NCBI GenBank assembly: GCA_026991005.1
Contig: JALXCH010000383.1
Location: 1 to 5,023, forward strand
Direction: 5' to 3'
Length of the DNA stretch: 5,023 nucleotides
Source of the DNA: Calditrichia bacterium
GTDB lineage: Bacteria > Calditrichota > Calditrichia > RBG-13-44-9
Numbering within the stretch: position 1 is the first letter of the stretch; every line of letters starts with the position of its first letter. The position numbers and the translations under genes were made by a program. The notes below the pieces were generated by a model. The model searched no databases and was not told the origin of the DNA. It was given only the letters and a program-made list of their open reading frames with translations. Below are positions 1 through 5,023 of the stretch, one piece after another.

Positions 1-284
1 GCCTGATAGACACGACAATATTCTGCGGCTGATCCGAGGTGGTGTCCGTAATTAAGAATGATGAAACGGCGGAAAAGGAGGCTCTGCGATGCGCTTGGAT
101 TGATTTTCTGGTAAGTTTGCAACAGGTGATCGCTCATACCGAACCCACCCACTTCTAACAAACAGTAATCAAGCAGGTCTTCTGTCTCGTCGCACATGCC
201 ATGTGTTTCGAGAATTTCCAAGATCGCAGCCGTAATGTCTACCTCAGCAAAAAAGAGCGTAAAGATGCACTCAAGATCCCCGCT
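1..284 (-). pseudogene. Unrecognised coding segment, running off the left edge; start unclear, possibly a broken gene
   Basis: An open frame of 94 codons runs leftwards from 284 to the window edge, so any 3' end is outside. The translation looks like a soluble globular protein: acidic helix-like DETEDLLDYCLLEVGGFG, then SDHLLQTYQKINP, then a basic-aromatic stretch RRFIILNYGHHLG, then SAAEYCRVYQ. I cannot name the family. No good start is visible: the only in-frame ATG codons are at 197 (65 residues remain in the window) and further in, and neither the 197 ATG nor TTG codons upstream have a ribosome binding site. Protein-like sequence (AEVDITAAILEILETHG) continues upstream of the 197 ATG until an in-frame TGA at 287-285. 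This could mean a gene that lost its 5' part, a nonsense mutation or sequencing error, an unusual start (a GAGGT precedes an ATT codon near 236), or a chance frame. The strand matches the efflux operon. A plus-strand ORF overlaps 201-284 in antisense. Confidence 0.35.
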
Positions 285-436
285 TCACTCAATCTCGCGC
301 GCAGTCTGATCAATCAGGGCATCCTTGAAACGGAAGAGATAACGGCAAAAATGAAAGAGGAAAAAAAATCTGTTCGAAATTTGGTTATTGGAATTGATCC
401 GGGATTTGTTATTTACATTTTGTAATTTTCCAATTA
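285..436. other. AT-rich spacer downstream of the efflux operon
   Basis: This stretch separates the permease stop codon from the left-end coding segment. It carries an A8 run on the plus strand (361-368) and becomes strongly AT-rich from about 360 to 436. Minus-strand frames here read as Phe/Asn-rich low-quality translation or are interrupted, so I see no minus-strand gene. On the plus strand it is covered by the small ORF 201-425, which I consider doubtful. No promoter with clear -35 and -10 boxes for the left-end segment was recognised. Confidence 0.5.
387..434. terminator. Nested inverted repeats just past the operon end; weak terminator candidate
   Basis: ATTGGAA at 387-393 is an exact inverted match to TTCCAAT at 428-434. 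Inside it lies a small hairpin, TTACA (413-417), TTT loop, TGTAA (421-425). The structure begins 3 bases after the permease stop codon, where an operon terminator would be expected. However, the stems are short and AT-rich and no T-run follows directly in the minus direction; the T8 run on that strand (368-361) comes about 18 bases later. The small hairpin is followed by TTTT in the plus direction. It is therefore only a weak candidate. Confidence 0.2.
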
Positions 437-3400
437 TTATTTTCTCGTTGCTTTCTTAAATTTGCTCCCCAATTCGTCAAACGTATCATAAAGAACCGGG
501 ATGACCAGCATAGTTAAAAAGGTTGAAGCGGTCATACCGCCGATGACGGCAATTGCCAGCGGAGAGAACCGCTCCGCACCCAGCGCCCATTCCAGCGCCA
601 GGGGAACCATTCCCACGATGGTGGAAAAGGAAGTCATCATAATGGGACGGAAACGGGTCGCCACGGAACCAATAATCGCTTTTTGCCGTTCCTCACCGGC
701 TTCCCGCCGCTGGCGAATGAAGTCGATTAATATGATGGAGTTGTTTACCACAATTCCCACCAACAGGATTAATCCCACCATCACCGGCATGGATACCGAC
801 TTTCCGGCAATTAGCAGCGCAACGGAGACACCGATTAAGCTGAGCGGAATGGCCATCATCACCGTAATGGGATGAACCCAGGAGCGGAACTGTGCCACCA
901 GAAGTAAATAGATGGCAATTACGGCAATCCCCAGAGCACCCATCAATTCGCCGCGGGATTCGGCCATGTCTTTATTTTCGCCTTCCAGCCGAATGGTGTA
1001 TCCCTGAGGAACAACGACCTGCGAAACCGCTTTTTCCACATCGGCTGTCACAAAGTTCAGGGGACGCTTCTGGTGTAAAGCCAGAATCTGCAGAGTGGGT
1101 TCCAGATTCTCCCGGGTTACCAGACCCTGCACCAGAACTTCCCTGCCGGTAGCCACCGCCCCCACTGGAAAAATTTTTCCATCCCGAGCCGAAACGGCGC
1201 GAACCGCGTAGGCATCCTGTTCGGTCTCACGAAAGGCTTTGCTATAGCGCACCCGAATGGGGGTATCTTCGCCCAGCGGCCCACGCAAAATACCGGCATT
1301 TATGCCGTCCAGAGACTGCATTAACTCCTGCGATATGGCAGCCGGAGGCAGGCCCAGTTCCCTTGCCCGTTCTTCATCCACCGAAAGCAGAATACTGCGT
1401 TGATCCATACGCCAGCTTCGGTAAGGATTCACCACGCCTGGCACACCCTTCACTTTTTCCAGTATCTGGTCCCCTAATTTGTTCAGTACCAGTTCATCTT
1501 CCCCACGGATACTAACGACAATGGAGGCAGCCGTGGTGACTTTAGCGGTGGCACCGGATTCCCGAACCACGTAGTTTTGAATATTGGGTACCCTGGCCAG
1601 CTTCTCCCGAATGCGATCCTGAATCTGCCAGATACTTTCATCCCGTTCGGTGCGCGGCGTCAGGGTAATGGAGATGAAGGCATTGGTCGGTCCCTGCACA
1701 CCACCACCACCGAAGGAGTGCATCCCCGGCTCAAAACCAATCTGAGTGGAGATACGCTCTACTTCCGGTTCTTCCATAATAATCTTTTCCACCTGTTTCA
1801 CCACCGCTTCGGTTTCGTCCAGCGAGGATCCGGAGGGTGTTTCTACGGTGACGAAGCTGGTTCCACCGTCCATTTTGGGAAGCAATTCCATGCCCAGGGA
1901 ACGCAGCAGTACAATTCCAAAAATAAATAAAACAATTGCGGTAACGATAACCACCCAGCGCGCTTTTAGACTGCGGGTGAGGAGTCCAATGTAAAACCCC
2001 CGCAGTTTTTCCATAGCACGGTTCCAGGGAGTAGCAATTTTTCTGGCGATCGCTTCCAGCTTACCACCTTCGCGGGTCACCATTTCCGTTAAAATTGGGA
2101 CCAGGGTAAGCGATACCAGCAACGACCCCAGAAACGCAATAATCAGGGTACTGGCTAAAGGACCGAACGTTTTACCGGTAAATCCGTACAGGAAAAGCAG
2201 TGGAATTAACACCACCAGCGTGGTGGCATTTCCGGCGATAACAGCAAACTGAATCTCTTCCGCTCCGGCCAGAGCCGCTTCCTTTGGCGAAAGGTTCTCT
2301 TCCTGGTAACGGCGAGTAATGTTCTCCAGAATAACCACCGAGGCATCCACGACCATTCCCACCGAAAGGATAATGGCAGTAAGGGTCACCAGGTTAACCT
2401 CGATGCCAAAAAGCTTCATTCCGGCAAAAGTAAGCAAAAAGGACATGGGCATGGAAACGGATACCACCAGGCCACGCTGAAAGCTGGATAGGAACAAAAA
2501 GATAATGATAGCGGCCAGAAGAAGTGCCTGCCACACACTGCCGAACATGTTGTTTACCACGCGGCGGGTAAACGAAGCCGATTCTTCCGCTTCGATCATT
2601 TTTACGTTCGGGTAGCGCTTCTGCAACACGGCAAATTTTTGCTGGGCCTTTTCCACCACATCAACGGTGTTGGCATCATCCTGCTTGAAGATTTGCATGG
2701 CGATGGCCGGTTCGCCATTCACGTGAAAGCGGGAAAGGTCTTCGGCACTCCCTTCCGCAACGGTGGCAAGGTCGCCCACACGAATTCTTTTTCCCATGGG
2801 AGTGGTTAAAACAATGTTACGGATATCCTCAGGAGTGCGGCTCCGTTCATCCACCCGAAAACTGTACTGGCGTCCTTCGCTGCGGATCTGTCCTGCCGGT
2901 AAACTTACATTGTGTGTGGTGATGGCATCCACCACCAGGGGCAGGCGAAGGTGGTAGGCTTCCAGTTTGTTGCGGTCCACCAACACGGAGATTTCCGGCT
3001 GATGCCCACCGAACACATCCACCAGTGCCACACCGGGAACACGCTGTAGTTCCGGAGCCAGCACATCTTCTGCCAGACGACGGATTTCCACCAGATTCTC
3101 TCCGGTAAGTCCCATGGTTAACACCGGCCGGTCGCTGGTGGAAAATTTGAGCACCTGGGGTTCGCCAATTTGCCGCGGCAGTTTGGACCGAATTCGGGAA
3201 ATGGCATTTTGCACATCCACAGCGGCGATATCCACATCCCGGTCGTAGTTGAATTCAATACTCACTAGCGATAGGCCATCCTGGGAGGTGGAAGTCACCT
3301 TGTGCACACCTTCCAGTGCGGCACATTCCGTTTCAATGGGATCGGAAACCAGATCGGCGACATCCTTTGCGGCTGCACCAGGATACGGTGTAAGCACGTT

Positions 3401-3535
3401 AACCAGCGGCGGAGCGGTATCCGGGAACAATTGAATGGGCAAACTCAGGTACGCCAGAATACCGAAAATAACTGCCGCAACGGACAGGGCGTAAATGGTG
3501 TATTTATTCTGCAAAGCGAAACGTGGTATTGTCAT
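437..3535 (-). CDS. RND-family efflux permease (AcrB/HAE1-like inner-membrane pump subunit)
   Basis: This is the inner-membrane, proton-driven subunit of a tripartite efflux pump, which would take substrates from the periplasm or membrane and pass them to the adaptor and channel encoded just upstream. At 1032 residues it has full AcrB-family length and the duplicated RND layout: TM1 near residues 12-30, a first large periplasmic porter/docking region (about 38-333), TM2-TM6 (about 335-485), TM7 (about 525-545), a second periplasmic region (about 548-862), and TM8-TM12 (about 864-1016). Family signatures seen include LPIQLFPD (32-39), GMVVDASVVILEN in TM4 (393-405), GIVVNNSIILIDF in TM10 (927-939) and RFRPIMMTS (961-969). 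TM4 has one acidic residue, D397, where AcrB has an Asp pair, and TM10 has Asn where AcrB has its relay Lys. The ATG overlaps the adaptor stop as ATGA and has a good ribosome binding site; the stop is TAA. The family is certain, the substrate is not: drugs, bile-type compounds, lipids or solvents are all possible. Heavy-metal pumping looks less likely. Confidence 0.96.
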   Translation of the reverse strand: MTIPRFALQNKYTIYALSVAAVIFGILAYLSLPIQLFPDTAPPLVNVLTPYPGAAAKDVADLVSDPIETECAALEGVHKVTSTSQDGLSLVSIEFNYDRDVDIAAVDVQNAISRIRSKLPRQIGEPQVLKFSTSDRPVLTMGLTGENLVEIRRLAEDVLAPELQRVPGVALVDVFGGHQPEISVLVDRNKLEAYHLRLPLVVDAITTHNVSLPAGQIRSEGRQYSFRVDERSRTPEDIRNIVLTTPMGKRIRVGDLATVAEGSAEDLSRFHVNGEPAIAMQIFKQDDANTVDVVEKAQQKFAVLQKRYPNVKMIEAEESASFTRRVVNNMFGSVWQALLLAAIIIFLFLSSFQRGLVVSVSMPMSFLLTFAGMKLFGIEVNLVTLTAIILSVGMVVDASVVILENITRRYQEENLSPKEAALAGAEEIQFAVIAGNATTLVVLIPLLFLYGFTGKTFGPLASTLIIAFLGSLLVSLTLVPILTEMVTREGGKLEAIARKIATPWNRAMEKLRGFYIGLLTRSLKARWVVIVTAIVLFIFGIVLLRSLGMELLPKMDGGTSFVTVETPSGSSLDETEAVVKQVEKIIMEEPEVERISTQIGFEPGMHSFGGGGVQGPTNAFISITLTPRTERDESIWQIQDRIREKLARVPNIQNYVVRESGATAKVTTAASIVVSIRGEDELVLNKLGDQILEKVKGVPGVVNPYRSWRMDQRSILLSVDEERARELGLPPAAISQELMQSLDGINAGILRGPLGEDTPIRVRYSKAFRETEQDAYAVRAVSARDGKIFPVGAVATGREVLVQGLVTRENLEPTLQILALHQKRPLNFVTADVEKAVSQVVVPQGYTIRLEGENKDMAESRGELMGALGIAVIAIYLLLVAQFRSWVHPITVMMAIPLSLIGVSVALLIAGKSVSMPVMVGLILLVGIVVNNSIILIDFIRQRREAGEERQKAIIGSVATRFRPIMMTSFSTIVGMVPLALEWALGAERFSPLAIAVIGGMTASTFLTMLVIPVLYDTFDELGSKFKKATRK

Positions 3536-4584
3536 CGTACGGTCTCCCCTGTTTGCACGGTAAATACCGGGATGCTATCCCTTAGAAGTCCCAGATTGGT
3601 TACAGCCACCAGGTCCTGGCCGTTGTAGGGAAAATCCACCTGTACCAGGTTCCCCTGTTGAATTCCGGGCTGCACATCCTGGCGATAGGCTTTGCCTTCC
3701 CGAACCAGAAAAATGTGCGGATTGCCATCGCGATCGGCAATGGCTTCTACCGGTACGGCAACTGCATGGGGAGCTGACTTGAGGATGAAGTCCAGTTTTA
3801 CCGATTCCCCTTTGCGCCATTCATTTTTTAATGATTGGGGTACGGAAATTTTAACAACAAATGTTCGAGAAAATCCGCTGGCCTGGGGAGCGACCTCTCG
3901 CACCTTTGTTTCCACGAAGGTTCCGTCTTTTTTATAAAGAATAACCGGCGTACCCGTTTTCAGACCGCGCTTCAGTTCTTCTTCAATTACTTCTACCTGG
4001 ACTTCCGTGCTATTATCGCCCAAGATCAGAATGGGTTGCCCCGGCATAACCGGTTGTCCGGGATCTACTAGCCATTTTAATACTTCTCCGCTAAACGGGG
4101 CTTTTTCGATGGTCTTGTTCAAATTGGATTGTGCGCCTTCCAGCGAGGCTTTGGCGCTCAGATATGCTCTTCTGGACATGGCTACCTGCTCGGGAGGAAT
4201 GGCTTTTTCTGCTTCCAGACGCTGGTCTGCCTGGTATCGGCGACTCCAGTAGTCCACCTCCGCCTGCAGACGCTGCACTGTGGCATCCAGTTCCGGGGCA
4301 TAGATTCGCGCAATGACCTGTCCTTTTTTAACGCCAGTTCCTTCTGCTGCCGGCAGGGAAAGAAGCGTGCCCTGCACACGGGAAATGATTTTCACTTCCC
4401 GATGGGCATGAAGGGTACCGACGTAAGAAATCTTCTCCTGAAGATTGGTTATTTGTGGCTTTACTACCCGTATGGCTATGGGTTTAATTTCAGCCGTTTC
4501 CTCTCTTCCTTCTTTACAACTCTGTAGAAAAATGAGAGCTGACAAGATAAACAAAATAAAGCGCTTCGTTTTGACAATGTTCAT
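3532..4584 (-). CDS. RND efflux periplasmic adaptor (membrane fusion protein), predicted lipoprotein
   Basis: This 350-residue protein is the HlyD/AcrA-type adaptor that would link the permease to the outer-membrane channel. The N-terminus is a lipoprotein signal peptide: basic residues in MNIVKTKR, a hydrophobic stretch (9-20), then the lipobox LQSC with the acylated cysteine at C23. Lys at the next position gives no inner-membrane retention signal by the E. coli Asp rule, which may not hold in this organism. Domains in order are: first half of a biotinyl/lipoyl-like domain (about 55-95, VKKGQ at 85-89), a short alpha-helical hairpin (about 96-158, rich in Ala, Glu, Gln, Arg), the second lipoyl half (about 159-190, APFSG at 162-166, DPGQPV at 174-179), a beta-barrel (about 192-270) and a membrane-proximal domain (about 274-345). 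The hairpin is short, similar to many lipoprotein adaptors. The ATG start has a strong ribosome binding site 6 bases upstream, and the TGA stop overlaps the permease start. The role is well supported; the substrate cannot be read from it. Confidence 0.95.
   Translation of the reverse strand: MNIVKTKRFILFILSALIFLQSCKEGREETAEIKPIAIRVVKPQITNLQEKISYVGTLHAHREVKIISRVQGTLLSLPAAEGTGVKKGQVIARIYAPELDATVQRLQAEVDYWSRRYQADQRLEAEKAIPPEQVAMSRRAYLSAKASLEGAQSNLNKTIEKAPFSGEVLKWLVDPGQPVMPGQPILILGDNSTEVQVEVIEEELKRGLKTGTPVILYKKDGTFVETKVREVAPQASGFSRTFVVKISVPQSLKNEWRKGESVKLDFILKSAPHAVAVPVEAIADRDGNPHIFLVREGKAYRQDVQPGIQQGNLVQVDFPYNGQDLVAVTNLGLLRDSIPVFTVQTGETVR
3544..3550 (-). promoter_or_regulatory. Ribosome binding site of the RND permease gene, inside the adaptor gene
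   Basis: On the minus strand AGGGGAG lies 8 bases before the permease ATG and is embedded in the last codons of the adaptor (in the Thr-Gly-Glu-Thr-Val-Arg tail). With the ATGA stop/start overlap at 3535-3532 it indicates translational coupling, which would help keep adaptor and permease in proportion. It also supports ATG 3535 as the true permease start. Confidence 0.8.
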
Positions 4585-4590
4585 TGCGAA

Positions 4591-4597
4591 CTCCTTT
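4591..4597 (-). promoter_or_regulatory. Ribosome binding site of the adaptor gene
   Basis: On the minus strand the sequence AAAGGAG lies 6 bases before the adaptor ATG, a near-ideal Shine-Dalgarno. It overlaps the last two bases of the TAA stop codon of the channel gene, so ribosomes finishing the channel arrive directly on the next start. This fixes the adaptor start at 4584 and supports co-translation of the two genes. Confidence 0.85.
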
Positions 4598-5023
4598 ATT
4601 GTAAAATTTTCTTGACGTTTTCAGGGGTTAGATTGCCAATTAGAGCGTGATAATTTAGCAGGGCTTTCTGTTCGGCGTAGCGAAGTTCTTTTTCATGAAT
4701 TTCCAGAGCTAACAATTCGGTTTCCTGAGTAAGCAATTCGCTTAAGGGAATTCGTCCTTCTTTATAGAGTTTTCGATTTGCTTCCACATATTTCTGCTTG
4801 CTTTCAACAGCCTGGATCAGGAACTGGCGCCGTTTACGGGCGGCATCCCATTTCAAGTAGGCAATTTCCAGCGAGGCTTTTTGTTCCAGCAGGGTGGTTT
4901 TCAGATTGGCTGCAGCTGCTTTTTCCGCAGCGCTAGCCGCACCCACGTTGGCAATGCGACGTCCTCCCTCGAACAGAGGAATGCGCACAGACAATCCGAC
5001 CGCCCACTCACCAACAGGATCCC
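4596..5023 (-). CDS. TolC-family outer-membrane efflux channel, C-terminal part (5' end outside window)
   Basis: Only the last 141 complete codons lie in the window, and the frame stays open to the right edge, so the gene begins beyond it. The fragment matches the second repeat of the outer membrane efflux protein (OEP) family. It opens with a beta-strand motif WAVGLSVRIPLFEGG (fragment residues 6-20), typical of the strand that leads into the second helical half. A long, Ala/Glu/Lys-rich helical region follows, containing LYKEGRIPLSELLTQETEL, the usual turn between the long helices. It ends in a short polar tail. A TTG at 4994-4992 could be taken as a start, but it falls inside the conserved motif and coding clearly continues upstream of it. 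The TAA stop sits 11 bases before the adaptor start. The product would be the trimeric outer-membrane duct through which the pump exports substrate. It is not CusC- or TolC-specific on this evidence. Confidence 0.92.
   Translation of the reverse strand, partial: DPVGEWAVGLSVRIPLFEGGRRIANVGAASAAEKAAAANLKTTLLEQKASLEIAYLKWDAARKRRQFLIQAVESKQKYVEANRKLYKEGRIPLSELLTQETELLALEIHEKELRYAEQKALLNYHALIGNLTPENVKKILQ

Noticed and set aside
1..158. Plus-strand short frames at the far left (ending at 55 and 158)
   Set aside because: They are brief, use different frames, lack starts with ribosome sites, and lie antisense to the longer uninterrupted minus-strand frame.
361..385. Rho-independent terminator ending at the minus-strand T8 run
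   Set aside because: The sequence before the T-run can form only a four-pair AT stem (AAAT with ATTT), too weak for a standard terminator.
381..425. RuvC/RNase H-fold nuclease (for example an IscB-type protein) suggested by VIGIDPG
   Set aside because: The motif is followed by only six residues and a stop, no other catalytic motif or HNH region is present, and the flanking 3' side is the converging permease gene.
501..1152. Plus-strand open frames (501-875 and 892-1152) antisense to the permease
   Set aside because: They mirror a highly conserved permease C-terminal half, their translations show no domain-like pattern, and they lack ribosome binding sites. The same applies to the other plus-strand frames between 1577 and 4527.
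437..3535. Heavy-metal (CusA-type) RND pump
   Set aside because: TM4 and TM10 follow the hydrophobe/drug-type pattern (GMVVD, GIVVNN), and neither the permease nor the adaptor shows an obvious methionine- or histidine-rich metal-binding stretch. This is an inference, since subfamily placement needs a tree.
4596..4994. TTG at 4994 as the start of a short 132-residue protein
   Set aside because: The frame stays open to the window edge and the residues upstream (Glu-Trp-Ala-Val-Gly) complete a TolC-family strand motif, so this is the tail of a larger gene.

Overview
The window holds most of one tripartite drug/solute efflux operon of the RND type, written entirely on the minus strand. Read in transcription order (right to left) it gives a TolC-family outer-membrane channel (only the last 141 codons are inside the window), a lipoprotein periplasmic adaptor (membrane fusion protein), and a full-length 1032-residue inner-membrane RND permease. 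Together they would form a pump that spans both membranes: the permease captures substrate and uses the proton gradient, the adaptor bridges the periplasm, and the TolC-like duct releases substrate outside.

The genes are tightly packed. The channel gene ends 11 bases before the adaptor start, and its stop codon runs into the adaptor's ribosome binding site. The adaptor stop and permease start overlap in ATGA. This points to one transcript with translational coupling. The promoter must lie beyond the right edge, and no regulator gene is visible.

The organism is a diderm (Gram-negative type) bacterium, since a TolC channel, an RND pump and a lipobox-bearing adaptor are all present. TAA and TGA are used as stops, consistent with the standard bacterial code, and base composition is fairly balanced. 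A lipoprotein adaptor and a GxVVD / GIVVNN type permease are widespread, so I do not assign a phylum.

Positions 1-436, downstream of the operon, are the uncertain part. On the minus strand an open frame (284 to the left edge) encodes a plausible globular protein segment that I do not recognise. It has no convincing start and is preceded by an in-frame TGA, so it may be the 5' part of a gene with an unusual start, or a broken gene. A competing plus-strand ORF (201-425) lies partly antisense to it. Between them and the operon is an AT-rich spacer with small inverted repeats that could be a weak terminator.

I found no RNA genes, mobile elements, CRISPR arrays or clear new system. The efflux operon is of a well-known kind; the left-end segment is what most deserves a second look.
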